Source: Ornithinibacillus gellani (GTDB lineage: Bacteria; Bacillota; Bacilli; Bacillales; Amphibacillaceae). Taken from it: DNA of 64,000 nucleotides. Within the stretch, counting starts at the first letter, position 1. Each line of letters starts with the position of its first letter. This document shows positions 9,457-18,593 of the stretch, piece by piece. The stretch spans positions 62,001 to 126,000 of the forward strand of contig NZ_QTSZ01000037.1 of the NCBI RefSeq assembly GCF_003730295.1. The letters are read 5' to 3'. A model generated the notes under the pieces. It was not told where the DNA came from and did not search any database. It saw nothing but the letters and a program-made list of their open reading frames with translations. A program made the position numbers and the translations under genes.

Positions 9457-9506
9457 GCCAGGACACCGACTTTAACTTTTTTACAATCATCATTTGTTAC
9501 TACCAT
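9453..9506 (-). CDS. 17-residue ORF, possible leader peptide coupled to ypmB
   Basis: ATG at 9504-9506 follows a strong AGGAGGT (9513-9519). The peptide reads MVVTNDDCKKVKVGVLA and its TGA overlaps the ypmB ATG. In B. subtilis this place holds ypmA (about 56 residues, DUF4264), but I see no similarity to it. The ORF supplies the only good ribosome-binding site for ypmB, so it may be a leader whose translation sets ypmB expression. It may equally be a chance ORF; comparative conservation would decide. Confidence 0.5.
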   Translation of the reverse strand: MVVTNDDCKKVKVGVLA

Positions 9507-9610
9507 CTGTTTACCTCCTGTATGTATATGAGGTTTTTTCTAGATTGAAAGCGTATTTTCCATCTGTTTGTTAAACATGGATAAATACCTCATTTTATTA
9601 CTAACAATCT
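9507..9610 (-). promoter_or_regulatory. Structured 5' leader with alternative Shine-Dalgarno pairing
   Basis: On the minus strand, in 5' to 3' order: ATGAGGT (9593-9587); a hairpin GTATTTATCCAT/ATGGAAAATAC (9588-9553, one bulge, 13-base loop); ACCTCAT (9534-9528); then the Shine-Dalgarno AGGAGGT (9519-9513). ACCTCAT can pair over 7 bases with the upstream ATGAGGT, or its ACCTC can pair over 5 bases with the GAGGT of the Shine-Dalgarno sequence. These pairings exclude each other, which is the layout of a translational switch. It matches no riboswitch class I recognise. No folding energies were computed. Confidence 0.5.
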
Positions 9611-9616
9611 TTTTAT

Positions 9617-9622
9617 ATTATA
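9617..9622 (-). promoter_or_regulatory. -10 candidate for the ypmB-aspB-asnS-dnaD-nth operon
   Basis: Perfect TATAAT on the minus strand, placing a start near 9610, just before the structured leader. The -35 region is poor (TGCAAT at 16 bases), so it may need an activator or not be real. Confidence 0.35.
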
Positions 9623-9653
9623 TACGGATATGAAACGCATTGCATCCGAATCT

Positions 9654-12437
9654 TTAAAACCATTTTTCCGCTTCTTCCATCAATGCAGTAGTAGAAGCAT
9701 ATTTCATTGGAACGGCAGGAATAGAAGATAAAAATATGTTACCATAACGTGCCTTCTTCAGTCTGGCATCACAAACAAATACTATACCGCGGTCACGCTT
9801 GGAACGAATCAGCCGACCAAAGCCTTGTTTGAATCGTATGACTGCATTTGGTAAGGACAATTCATAGAATGGGTTTTTGTTTTGCACACGCATTGCAGTA
9901 GATTTTGCCTCATAAACTGGGTGATCAGGAGGCTGAAATGGTAATCTGACAATGACTAAGCAAGACAAATCCTCACCTGGAATATCAATTCCTTCCCAAA
10001 ATGAGCTCGTCCCTAATAGTATAGCACGTTCAAAGGTTTGAAAGTTCTTTTTTAATCGTTCCCGACTTCCACTCGAAATTCCTTGAGCAATTACATTATA
10101 TTCATTTGCTTCCATCATTTCTTTTAACAAATGATAGGATTTTCTAAGCATGTCATAAGATGTAAACAAAACGAGCATTCGACCTGAAGTAATTTTTGAC
10201 AAAGATAGAATTGCTTCAGCAGTTGAATAAATAAAGTCATCCAGTTTGTCATACTTGATGTCCGGAAAATCATTTGGAATGAGTAATTTCACTTGCTTAT
10301 CATAAGAGAAAGGTGACGCAATTATTTCTGTTATCAGCCGATCACTTGGAATACCTAAGCTTTTTTCAATAAAGGAAAAAGACTTCCGCATCGTTAAAGT
10401 AGCACTTGTTAAAATAACACTTTTTTTCACAGCAAAAAAATCATTCGCAAGCCAACTTGATATATCGGTTGGTTCACTATATAAATAAACTGCATTTCGG
10501 GCACCTAAAGCTTCTATTTCTATCCATTTAACTCGTGCAGCTTCTTCCGGTTCTAAAAATAAATGCTCCAGATGGTCAATATATTGTTGGAAGGCTTGTA
10601 CCGCTTGTGTAGCCTGTTCCCCTTCCCCATTTTCTCTCTCCTGAACTGACAAAAAGGATAAAAGATGAATCAAATCTCGTATGGATACCATTAAACGTCC
10701 GACCATCTCTATTATATCATGCCATGCATCATTTGCTTCTGTTTCCGCATGGTAACGATACTGAATTCGTCCGATATCACTTAATGATTTATCCTGCTTT
10801 CGCTTATCAATGACATATTGAAATATAGTACGAAATAAATCATCCATTTCATGCTTTACATCATAGAATATAGCATCCCATTGTTCAATAGGAAATTGCT
10901 GCTTTATTTGTGGATATTTAGATAAATAATGCGCTAGCCAGCCGTCTTCATCTGAAGTGCCAATTTGGTTGAAGGAATAAAGCATGCTACGATAATCTAA
11001 TTTTTTTCCGTGATGATGTGATGCTGTTGTTTCAAAATGATGGGCTTCATCGATAATGACACGTTCATAGCTTGGTAAAAATTGATATTCATTCATCATA
11101 TCTGTGCATAGTAAGGCATGGTTGGTAATGATCAAATCTGCTCGTTGCGCTTTTTTACGAGCATGTTGATAATAGGAATACATCATCCAAGGTGACAATG
11201 GATCAAAACTTTCTGATTCACTGGAAATTCGTTTAAAGAAAAGATAACCGCTCGAAGGTAAATTAATCTCCTCAATATCGCCAGTTTCCGTTTCCGTAAG
11301 CCAGACTAAAATAATTGCTTTTGCCAGTGCGACATCGTAATTCCCTTGCTGTTCATTCTGAAGCTCCTGCTCAAACTTTTCCAAGCTGATATAATGTTGT
11401 TTCCCTTTTAATAATGCTGCCCGAAATGGAAAAGGCATCCATTTTTGTAAGGACGGAATTTCTTCGTGTAACAGCTGAGATTGTAGTTGTGTCGTATAAG
11501 TACTAATAACAATACGTTTATTTGTTTTTACAGCTTCATAAATTGCTGGCAAAAGATAGCCAATTGATTTCCCTGTTCCTGTTTCCGCTTCAATCAGTGC
11601 ATGCTTTTCAGATTGAAATGCATGATACACTTCTTCGGACATATGGCGTTGACCTTCTCTTTTTTCATAATGAGCCATCGATTGTTGCATGATTCCATCA
11701 TCAGAATAAAGATCATCTAAAAAAGTACCAAAAGAAATGACATCGGTAACTGTCCGCGACATAACCTCATCCTGTTTTCGAAATGCCAATCCGCGGTAAA
11801 CAACCAGACTTTCATTCGAATCCTGTGCAAAAGCCAGTTGCTCTTCTAATTCTTCGAGCATCGTATGTAAATCAGAATGCAGTTCCTTTGTAAGCTTTCT
11901 CAATTGAACAATTGTTTCATAAGGGAGCGTATGTAATTTCTTTTTAAGCATAATAAATAATTTTGCTGTGACAAATGCATCTGAAAGTGCTCGATGTGGA
12001 TCATCATGTTCGATTTCTAAATAAGCAGCAAGCTGACCCAATTTATAACCAGGAGCATCAGGATATAGAATGCGTGCGAGTTCAACCGTATCAATTGATG
12101 GGTTGTTCAGTGATTTTCGTCCACTTGCCTTTAGTTCAGCATTTAGAAATCCCAAATCAAATGGAACATTATGTGCAATTAAATAACTGTCTTTAAATAA
12201 ATCCACTATATGATCTGCACACGCTGTAAAAGTAGGTGCTTCAGCAACATCTTCGTCAGTTATTCCTGTTAAATTAGAAATAAATGGCGGAATAGTCTGT
12301 TCTGGATGAAGGAAGGTCGTATATTCATCAACGATTTTATCATCTTGAATGATTACCATACCAACTTCGATAATTTTGTCTTTCGCTGCAGCGGCATGCC
12401 CAGTTGTTTCTAAGTCAATCACAACGTACTTATCCAA
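9654..12437 (-). CDS. dinG: DinG-type helicase with N-terminal exonuclease domain
   Basis: About 927 residues if started at the TTG (12435-12437), which fits the length and N-terminus of B. subtilis DinG; a GTG at 12482 would add 15 residues. Both starts have weak ribosome-binding sites. The N-terminal 180 residues are a DEDDh 3'-5' exonuclease (DLETTG with Asp8/Glu10; HNVPFDLGFLN; HRALSDA). The rest is an XPD/DinG superfamily 2 helicase: AETGTGKS (Lys290), VIIDEAHHF (Asp463-Glu464), and GFGRLIRSKRDRG as motif VI. I do not see the four-cysteine iron-sulfur cluster of E. coli DinG, as expected for the Gram-positive type. It lies after the pan operon, behind a terminator. Confidence 0.93.
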   Translation of the reverse strand: MDKYVVIDLETTGHAAAAKDKIIEVGMVIIQDDKIVDEYTTFLHPEQTIPPFISNLTGITDEDVAEAPTFTACADHIVDLFKDSYLIAHNVPFDLGFLNAELKASGRKSLNNPSIDTVELARILYPDAPGYKLGQLAAYLEIEHDDPHRALSDAFVTAKLFIMLKKKLHTLPYETIVQLRKLTKELHSDLHTMLEELEEQLAFAQDSNESLVVYRGLAFRKQDEVMSRTVTDVISFGTFLDDLYSDDGIMQQSMAHYEKREGQRHMSEEVYHAFQSEKHALIEAETGTGKSIGYLLPAIYEAVKTNKRIVISTYTTQLQSQLLHEEIPSLQKWMPFPFRAALLKGKQHYISLEKFEQELQNEQQGNYDVALAKAIILVWLTETETGDIEEINLPSSGYLFFKRISSESESFDPLSPWMMYSYYQHARKKAQRADLIITNHALLCTDMMNEYQFLPSYERVIIDEAHHFETTASHHHGKKLDYRSMLYSFNQIGTSDEDGWLAHYLSKYPQIKQQFPIEQWDAIFYDVKHEMDDLFRTIFQYVIDKRKQDKSLSDIGRIQYRYHAETEANDAWHDIIEMVGRLMVSIRDLIHLLSFLSVQERENGEGEQATQAVQAFQQYIDHLEHLFLEPEEAARVKWIEIEALGARNAVYLYSEPTDISSWLANDFFAVKKSVILTSATLTMRKSFSFIEKSLGIPSDRLITEIIASPFSYDKQVKLLIPNDFPDIKYDKLDDFIYSTAEAILSLSKITSGRMLVLFTSYDMLRKSYHLLKEMMEANEYNVIAQGISSGSRERLKKNFQTFERAILLGTSSFWEGIDIPGEDLSCLVIVRLPFQPPDHPVYEAKSTAMRVQNKNPFYELSLPNAVIRFKQGFGRLIRSKRDRGIVFVCDARLKKARYGNIFLSSIPAVPMKYASTTALMEEAEKWF

Positions 12438-12506
12438 TATCTCACCAACTTTCTTGGTCGGATTATCATCCTTATGAATCACCTTGTAAGGTACTAAAAT
12501 CGGTGT

Positions 12507-12544
12507 AAAACAGGACCCCTATCCATAGATAAGCGTCCTGTTTA
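12507..12544 (-). terminator. Terminator after panD
   Basis: AAACAGGAC...GTCCTGTTT stem with a partly paired interior (TTATC/GATAG) right after the panD stop, followed on the minus strand by TTTTAC. It separates the pan operon from dinG. Confidence 0.75.
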
Positions 12545-12547
12545 AGG

Positions 12548-12931
12548 TTACATTTTTGTCAATGGAGCTTCTTGTTCCAGTAATTGTTCAATTTCATTAT
12601 CTGTATTCATAATAGCAACTTTCGGTTTATGATGCTCTAGTTCATCATTAGCAATCATTGCATAAGCGATTATGATAACTGAATCCCCAGGCTGAACCAA
12701 ACGAGCAGCAGCCCCATTTAAACAAATAACCCGTGAGCCACGTTCACCCGGAATAACATAGGTTTCTAAACGTGCACCATTATTGTTATTTACAATTTGA
12801 ACCTTTTCATGTGGTAGTATATCTACCTGATCTAATATATCTTGGTCTATCGTAATACTGCCAACATAGTTTAAGTTAGCTTCTGTAACGATAGCTCGAT
12901 GAATTTTTGATTTCATCATCGTACGAAACAT
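12548..12931 (-). CDS. panD: Aspartate 1-decarboxylase
   Basis: 127 residues from the ATG at 12929-12931, the size of B. subtilis PanD; longer in-frame starts lie inside panC. It makes beta-alanine from aspartate for pantothenate synthesis. The pyruvoyl precursor signature is clear: K9-I-H-R12, Y22, and the self-cleavage pair Gly24-Ser25 in NYVGSITID, then [15 protein letters not shown]. The start codon follows AGGGGG. Last of the panB-panC-panD group, one base after panC. Confidence 0.97.
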   Translation of the reverse strand: MFRTMMKSKIHRAIVTEANLNYVGSITIDQDILDQVDILPHEKVQIVNNNNGARLETYVIPGERGSRVICLNGAAARLVQPGDSVIIIAYAMIANDELEHHKPKVAIMNTDNEIEQLLEQEAPLTKM

Positions 12932-12932
12932 G

Positions 12933-13814
12933 CTATTTCCCCCTACTGAATGTGGTGATGATCTCCCCTTTTTCATTAAAAAGAAGATTATCAATTAAGC
13001 GAGCATGTTGAAATTGAACGGCAATTGCTAAAACAACCATTTGCTTGACTGTAGTAGTTTTTGTTAGAGAAGGATACGCTAGCAATTCTACATAATCAAT
13101 TTTACCATTTGTTTTTTGTTTCACATACTCTTTTACCTCTTCTACAATGATAACAGGATTGCTTTCACCGTCAACTACTAATTGTCTACCTTTTTCCAGC
13201 GCTGCAAATAATGCAGCAGCTTGGGCTCTCTCTGTTTCGGACAAATACACATTTCGGCTACTTTTTGCCAGTCCATCGGCTTCCCTTACAGTGGGTACGC
13301 CAATCAACTCGATTGGAAAGTTATAGTCCTGAATGAGCGCATCAACTACCGCAACCTGTTGAGCGTCCTTTAGTCCAAAATAGACACGTGTCGGTTGAAT
13401 CAGATGAAATAATTTAGTCAATACAGCTACGACTCCATCGAAATGACCAGGTCTTGATTGTCCGCATAGAACATCTGCACGATCAGTAACTTGAAGTTTG
13501 ATCTGTTGTTTTTGGGGATACATCTCCTTTACATTAGGAAGAAATAGAATATCTACTCCAACTTCTTCAGCGAGCTTGGTATCCCTCTGTGCATCTCTTG
13601 GATAGGTTTCAAAATCCTCGTTCGGTCCAAATTGCAATGGATTCACGAAAATGCTTGCAACGACAATATCATTTTCTGTTCCTGCTTTTTCCATTAAGCT
13701 CAAATGCCCTTCATGTAAAAAACCCATCGTTGGCACAAAGCCAATTTTCTTACCCTGCTGCATTTCCAAAAGCATTCGTGCTTGCATATCTTGGATGGAA
13801 GTAATTATTTTCAT
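12933..13814 (-). CDS. panC: Pantothenate synthetase
   Basis: 293 residues. It joins pantoate and beta-alanine using ATP. Typical nucleotidyltransferase motifs: [13 protein letters not shown] near the N-terminus (HIGH-like), [53 protein letters not shown]. Starts four bases after panB and ends one base before panD, so the three are almost certainly cotranscribed. Confidence 0.97.
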   Translation of the reverse strand: MKIITSIQDMQARMLLEMQQGKKIGFVPTMGFLHEGHLSLMEKAGTENDIVVASIFVNPLQFGPNEDFETYPRDAQRDTKLAEEVGVDILFLPNVKEMYPQKQQIKLQVTDRADVLCGQSRPGHFDGVVAVLTKLFHLIQPTRVYFGLKDAQQVAVVDALIQDYNFPIELIGVPTVREADGLAKSSRNVYLSETERAQAAALFAALEKGRQLVVDGESNPVIIVEEVKEYVKQKTNGKIDYVELLAYPSLTKTTTVKQMVVLAIAVQFQHARLIDNLLFNEKGEIITTFSRGK

Positions 13815-13818
13815 GCTA

Positions 13819-14658
13819 TTATTCCTCGCTTTGTTTCGTTGGCAATAATGCTTGATCTTGTATTAAAAAGGAATAATCTTCTGTTGGAAATGCTTGATTT
13901 TTTACTTCCCTAATATACTGTTCCAATGCTTGTACACCGATTTCATTGAAATCTGCAAAAGGTTTTACAAACTTTGGTAATCGGGATACGCCGTATTGAA
14001 GAATATCATGGTAGACGAGCACTTGCCCATCACAATCTACTCCTGCACCGATTCCAATAGTTGGAATAGAGATACTGTCTGAGATTATTTTTGCCAATTC
14101 CATAGGTACACATTCCAATACAACTGCGCATGCGCCACTTGCAGCTAAATCCTGCGCTTCTTTAAGTAGTCTTTCACCTGTTTCCCGGTCTTTTCCTTGT
14201 ACTTTATATCCACCTAAGACATTCACTGTTTGTGGTGTCAATCCAATATGGCCAACTACCGGAATACCAGCATAAGTAAGTCGTTTGATAAGCTCCGTGA
14301 CCGCATCATCAGCACCTTCTACTTTTAGCGCCTGTGCATTTGACTCCTGAAAAAGCTTTTGAGCATGTGATAATGAAGCTTCCATGGAGATGTGGTAGGA
14401 CATAAAAGGCATATCCACAACAGTAAACGTGTTTGGTGCGCCTCTTCGGACGGCTTTTGCATGATGAATCATATCATCCACCGTAACCTGAACGGTGGAA
14501 TCATAGCCTAAAACAACCATCCCCAATGAGTCACCTACAAGAATCATATCGACTGCCGCTTTCTCAACGGTTTTGGCAGAAGGATAATCATAAGCGGTTA
14601 CCATAGTGATTTTTTCTTGATCCTGTTTCATTTGTAATAAATTAGAAGTCGTAATCAT
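13819..14658 (-). CDS. panB: 3-methyl-2-oxobutanoate hydroxymethyltransferase
   Basis: 279 residues from the ATG at 14656-14658, placed after GAGGGG; five residues upstream is another in-frame start. First committed step of pantothenate synthesis, transferring a hydroxymethyl group from methylene-tetrahydrofolate to ketoisovalerate. Seen: [34 protein letters not shown] with metal-binding Asp, [22 protein letters not shown]. It heads the pan operon. Confidence 0.97.
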   Translation of the reverse strand: MITTSNLLQMKQDQEKITMVTAYDYPSAKTVEKAAVDMILVGDSLGMVVLGYDSTVQVTVDDMIHHAKAVRRGAPNTFTVVDMPFMSYHISMEASLSHAQKLFQESNAQALKVEGADDAVTELIKRLTYAGIPVVGHIGLTPQTVNVLGGYKVQGKDRETGERLLKEAQDLAASGACAVVLECVPMELAKIISDSISIPTIGIGAGVDCDGQVLVYHDILQYGVSRLPKFVKPFADFNEIGVQALEQYIREVKNQAFPTEDYSFLIQDQALLPTKQSEE

Positions 14659-14715
14659 TTTATTCCCCCTCAAATAGTAAAATATATGATCTATTCACCA
14701 TTCTTGAAAATGAAT

Positions 14716-14829
14716 CTAATCATTAACTAGAAATCCAAGCATTCGTTCGTATACTTTTGCATGGCCAATGTAATATGGAGATGTGTTGTGTTTCATACCG
14801 TTTTCATTGAGAAAGATATCACTTTCCAT
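14716..14829 (-). CDS. Unrecognised 37-residue ORF downstream of birA
   Basis: ATG at 14827-14829, nine bases after the birA TAG and in the same frame as birA. It has no Shine-Dalgarno sequence of its own. Peptide has no signal or membrane segment and resembles nothing I know. It could be a relic, a readthrough tail of BirA, or chance. BirA already has normal length, which argues against an interrupted gene. Confidence 0.2.
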   Translation of the reverse strand: MESDIFLNENGMKHNTSPYYIGHAKVYERMLGFLVND

Positions 14830-14838
14830 CAAATAATT

Positions 14839-15828
14839 CTAATCAGCCTCATGAAACCAATCGATTTCAGCAGAATATAGTTTTTCCGGTTTTCCAGCGG
14901 AATCTGTTACTAATAACGCACCATCATCTGCAATGCCTAGAAAAGTGGCATCCCACTCTTTTTGGAAAGTGCGAATATGGATCGATTCGTTTAAGCGAAA
15001 TCCAAATTGTTCCCATTTTCGTTTGATGGGTGCAAACCCTTGTTTCATATAAGCTGCATAGGTCGGTTCAAAAGCTGCCAAAATTTCTTGAATAAGTGGT
15101 TTGATTTGGATGGAGGTTCCCGTTTCCAATAATAAAGAACTTGCTTTATGCCATAGCTCTTCCGGAATATCCCCCTCTTGATGAAGTACGTTCATTCCAA
15201 TCCCGATAACCATATATTGAATCCGATCCTGCTCAGCCTGCAGCTCAGTAAGGATACCGGAGACTTTTTTGTTTCCAATTAATATATCGTTAGGCCACTT
15301 AATATATAATGACTGATTGAGTTTTCTTTGTAGCACGTCAGCTAACACAGTTGCTGTTAATAAGGTAAGCTGTGGTGCTTGATGTGGTGGTAGGGATGGT
15401 CTAAGTACCATACTCATCCATATGCCTTTATGAAGCTTTGAGTTCCATGGGCGCTCCATCCTACCCCTGCCATTGGTCTGTTCATCGGCAATAACAACTG
15501 TACCATGCGGTGCGCCTTCCTGTGCAAGTTTATGTGCCAAAACCTGTGTCGAGTCTATCGTCGTTCGATGAATCATTGTTGTGCCAAGCCAATCAGTTGT
15601 TAGCCCCCATTGTACTGTGTTGGCGCTGACCTTTTCGGGAAAGGAAATAATTCGATAGCCTTTTCTTGGTTTTCCTTCGATTTGATAGCCGTCTTTTTCT
15701 AATTCCTTCATATGTTTCCATACAGCACTTCTAGAGATTTCCAGCTGGTCAGAAAGTGTTTGACCGGAAATATATGTATCTGTGTTTTCAGCTAGTAGGT
15801 CAATTAATCGATTACGGGTGGGTTCCAT
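14839..15828 (-). CDS. birA: Biotin-protein ligase and biotin repressor
   Basis: 329 residues from the ATG at 15826-15828 (AAAGGA nine bases upstream); an ATG at 15837 is too near that site. N-terminal winged helix (about 1-65: ISGQTLSDQLEISRSAVWKH) for operator binding, then the ligase domain with TNGRGRMERPW (biotinyl-AMP loop) and IKWPNDILI, and an SH3-like C-terminal domain. It attaches biotin to carboxylases and represses biotin genes. It overlaps the end of cca by 25 bases; last gene of the ypjD-dapB-mgsA-bshA-cca-birA run. Confidence 0.96.
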   Translation of the reverse strand: MEPTRNRLIDLLAENTDTYISGQTLSDQLEISRSAVWKHMKELEKDGYQIEGKPRKGYRIISFPEKVSANTVQWGLTTDWLGTTMIHRTTIDSTQVLAHKLAQEGAPHGTVVIADEQTNGRGRMERPWNSKLHKGIWMSMVLRPSLPPHQAPQLTLLTATVLADVLQRKLNQSLYIKWPNDILIGNKKVSGILTELQAEQDRIQYMVIGIGMNVLHQEGDIPEELWHKASSLLLETGTSIQIKPLIQEILAAFEPTYAAYMKQGFAPIKRKWEQFGFRLNESIHIRTFQKEWDATFLGIADDGALLVTDSAGKPEKLYSAEIDWFHEAD

Positions 15829-17006
15829 TGTAGCCATTCCTTTATCTTTATTTTCGAATTGTCCAATCTGCCCATGACAATTTCCTTTTCAATTCGTAAT
15901 AGTGTTTCCTGCATCCAACGCCCTTTTTTCCAATCTGGGAAACATCTTGATAAATCATTTCCATTCCAATTCATTTCCTGTTTAGAGCGGATGGGAAGCT
16001 GATTAAATAATTGATAAAAATATGTTTCATCCATCTCCTCGTTTGGATTTAGAAGTGACGTGATTGTTAAAAAACATGTCTGAAGCTCTGGCATTAGTCT
16101 ATAAACAAGCCAGCGATCCATACCATGTGTTTTTGCATAGCTTATTGCTTCCACAAGGTTCATTGCTTCTTTTTTTGTTCGGTTAGAACACTTCCAACCA
16201 GTAATCCATGTTTGCAGACGTATTTCTGGAGCTAACATATGGAAAAAGGCAGTGAGGCCGCCCAGTGAATGTATTGGTTTCATATGGTTTGGAATCCGTT
16301 CCATGATATATGGATAGTGTATCATAACAGGCAGTTGTTCATATACCTTTGTCTGTCGTAAATACATAAAGCCCTTGGCAGCATATGTCCCTGCTGCCAA
16401 TTTGGCTAATTCATTGGTGATTCTTTCTACAGCAAGATTCCTCATTTGTGATTGAACTTCTTGGATGGCATGTAATGTTTGTGCTTCAATCTTAAAACCG
16501 AGCTGACTGGAAAAACGAAGTGCACGCAAAATGCGAAGTGGATCTTCCGTAAAGCGTTCCACTCCATTACCCACAGTACGAATTAACTTTTTTTGTAAAT
16601 CAGCTTGCCCGCCGTATAAATCAATAATATTACCGTCTATATCCATTGCCAGCGCATTAATAGTAAAGTCTCGTCGTTGTAAGTCCTCATCAATTTGATC
16701 CACATAAAGTACAGTATCAGGATGACGCTGATCAGAATAGGTGCCATCCTTGCGAAACGTAGTTACTTCATAAGACACATGATTTAGACGGACAATTACT
16801 GTTCCATGTTCAATCCCCACAGGAATCACCGTATCGAAAATTTGTAACATTTTGTCTGGTGTGGCAGATGTGGCAATGTCAATATCACCTATCTCACGAT
16901 GTAATAGTACATCCCTTACACAACCACCTACGAAATAGGCATGCTCACCATGCTCCTTTAGTTGTACAATAACTTCTTTTGCGGGATTAAATATATGTGG
17001 TAGCAT
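15804..17006 (-). CDS. cca: CCA-adding tRNA nucleotidyltransferase
   Basis: 400 residues, as in B. subtilis (397). Class II enzyme that builds or repairs the 3' CCA of tRNAs. Motifs: YFVGGCVRDVLL, GDIDIATSATP with the two catalytic Asp, RRDFTINALAMD, and EDPLRILRALRFSSQLGF. The C-terminal body and tail are less conserved. Twenty bases after bshA; overlaps birA. Confidence 0.96.
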   Translation of the reverse strand: MLPHIFNPAKEVIVQLKEHGEHAYFVGGCVRDVLLHREIGDIDIATSATPDKMLQIFDTVIPVGIEHGTVIVRLNHVSYEVTTFRKDGTYSDQRHPDTVLYVDQIDEDLQRRDFTINALAMDIDGNIIDLYGGQADLQKKLIRTVGNGVERFTEDPLRILRALRFSSQLGFKIEAQTLHAIQEVQSQMRNLAVERITNELAKLAAGTYAAKGFMYLRQTKVYEQLPVMIHYPYIMERIPNHMKPIHSLGGLTAFFHMLAPEIRLQTWITGWKCSNRTKKEAMNLVEAISYAKTHGMDRWLVYRLMPELQTCFLTITSLLNPNEEMDETYFYQLFNQLPIRSKQEMNWNGNDLSRCFPDWKKGRWMQETLLRIEKEIVMGRLDNSKIKIKEWLQWNPPVID

Positions 17007-17026
17007 ATTTCTTCACCAATTTCTAA

Positions 17027-18151
17027 TTATTTTTCCAATACATGATTGTATAATGCGATATATTGCTCCACAATTTCTGATGAATGAAAGGTTGTTCTAG
17101 CATGTTCTACAGCTGATTTTGAAAAACGGTATAATTGTTCCTCATTGGATAATAAATCGATAGCATATGCTGCAGCCTGTTCTACATCTCCCAGTTCTAC
17201 AATATAGCCTGTTTCTCCATGCTTGATTACTTCTGGGATTCCGCCCACATTTGTTCCAATACAAGGGACTTCACAAGCCATTGCTTCCAGTAAAACAAGA
17301 CCAAAGCTTTCTTTTTCAGACAATAACAGCTTCAGATCAGAAATGGATAATAAATCACTTATGTTTTTTTGCTTACCTAAAAAAAGCACTTGTTTCTCCA
17401 GTTTGAGCCATTGAACCATATGAAATGCATTAGAATATTCTGGTCCATCACCAATAAGCAGTAGCTTTGCTTTCACTTTAGGATAAATAAGTTGAAATGT
17501 TTCAATAATATCTTCCAACCGCTTCACTTTACGGAAGTTGGAAATGTGTATAATAACTTTTTCGTCGTTTTCAATTCCGTACTGCCGTCTAATTTCATGC
17601 AAATCTTTTTTATAGTACTCTTCTTCATTAACAAAATTATAAATAACCGAAATATCTCTTTCAATGCCCAATGTTGACTTTGTTTGTTCTACGAGACTAT
17701 TGGATACAGCAGTTACCGCATCTGATTGTTCAATGCCATATTTAATCATCTTTTTAAACGTTCCATCAATGCCTAATACTGTAATATCCGTTCCATGCAA
17801 GGTTGTGACGATTTTAACATCATGCTCTGAAATGCTTTGTGCTAATATGGCACAAATGGCATGTGGCATTGCATAGTGTACATGTAATATATCCAGCTTT
17901 TCCCTATCGATAACCTCTGCCATTTTAGAAGCTAGTGCCAAATCATAAGGTGGATATTGAAACACGGGATAATGACTTAGCTCTACTTCATGATAAAAAA
18001 TAGATGGATGGATATGGTTCAGGCGGAAAGGAATGCTGGACGTAATAAAATGAATTTCATAACCCTGTTCGGCTAACAGTTTTCCAAGCTCAGTCGCAAT
18101 AATTCCGGAACCGCCTACGGTTGGATAGCAGGTAATACCGATTTTTTTCAT
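17027..18151 (-). CDS. bshA: N-acetyl-alpha-D-glucosaminyl L-malate synthase BshA
   Basis: 374 residues, a GT4 glycosyltransferase. It begins with [21 protein letters not shown], typical of BshA, and has the donor-site region [14 protein letters not shown] and [20 protein letters not shown]. It makes GlcNAc-malate, the first intermediate of bacillithiol. The start overlaps the mgsA stop by four bases (ATGA). In B. subtilis bshB1, the next step, lies between mgsA and bshA; here it is absent. Bdr at 52.4-53.4 kb belongs to the same thiol system. Confidence 0.95.
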   Translation of the reverse strand: MKKIGITCYPTVGGSGIIATELGKLLAEQGYEIHFITSSIPFRLNHIHPSIFYHEVELSHYPVFQYPPYDLALASKMAEVIDREKLDILHVHYAMPHAICAILAQSISEHDVKIVTTLHGTDITVLGIDGTFKKMIKYGIEQSDAVTAVSNSLVEQTKSTLGIERDISVIYNFVNEEEYYKKDLHEIRRQYGIENDEKVIIHISNFRKVKRLEDIIETFQLIYPKVKAKLLLIGDGPEYSNAFHMVQWLKLEKQVLFLGKQKNISDLLSISDLKLLLSEKESFGLVLLEAMACEVPCIGTNVGGIPEVIKHGETGYIVELGDVEQAAAYAIDLLSNEEQLYRFSKSAVEHARTTFHSSEIVEQYIALYNHVLEK

Positions 18152-18567
18152 AGATTTTGTTCCTTCTTCTTTTGGTTAATCATTTCCCGCCATTCAAAAT
18201 CCCCTTGTTCGATACTGCGAACCATGATCTCCGCACCGGCAGCATTGGTTGCGAGTGGAATCATATGAACGTCGCAGAGTCGCATCAATGCACTCACATC
18301 GGGTTCATGCGGTTGGGCTGTAAGAGGATCCCGAAAGAAAATAACCAGATCTAACTCATTATCGGCAATTTTGGCCCCTATCTGCTGGTCTCCCCCTAAA
18401 GGGCCTGATTGAAATCGGTGGACGGATAATTCTGTTGCCTCTGTTATTTTCTGACCAGTTGTTCCTGTGGCAAATAGCTGATGTTTTTTTAAAATATGTT
18501 TATAGGCTTGGGTAAATTGTATCATTGCTTGCTTCTTTTTATCATGTGCAATTAAAGCAATATTCAC
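18148..18567 (-). CDS. mgsA: Methylglyoxal synthase
   Basis: 139 residues. Converts dihydroxyacetone phosphate to methylglyoxal, an overflow route when sugar phosphates accumulate. Family residues visible: [10 protein letters not shown] at the N-terminus, [21 protein letters not shown] with the phosphate-binding loop and catalytic Asp, [16 protein letters not shown]. Twenty-six bases after dapB and overlapping bshA. Its presence beside bacillithiol genes makes sense because bacillithiol helps detoxify methylglyoxal. Confidence 0.96.
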   Translation of the reverse strand: MNIALIAHDKKKQAMIQFTQAYKHILKKHQLFATGTTGQKITEATELSVHRFQSGPLGGDQQIGAKIADNELDLVIFFRDPLTAQPHEPDVSALMRLCDVHMIPLATNAAGAEIMVRSIEQGDFEWREMINQKKKEQNL

Positions 18568-18593
18568 GGGTCAATCCCCTCTCTGTCAGATAT

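Noticed and set aside
6260-9650. Search for a T-box leader before asnS or aspB
   Set aside because: The aspB-asnS gap is 19 bases, and the ypmB leader lacks the T-box sequence and a terminator/antiterminator pair.
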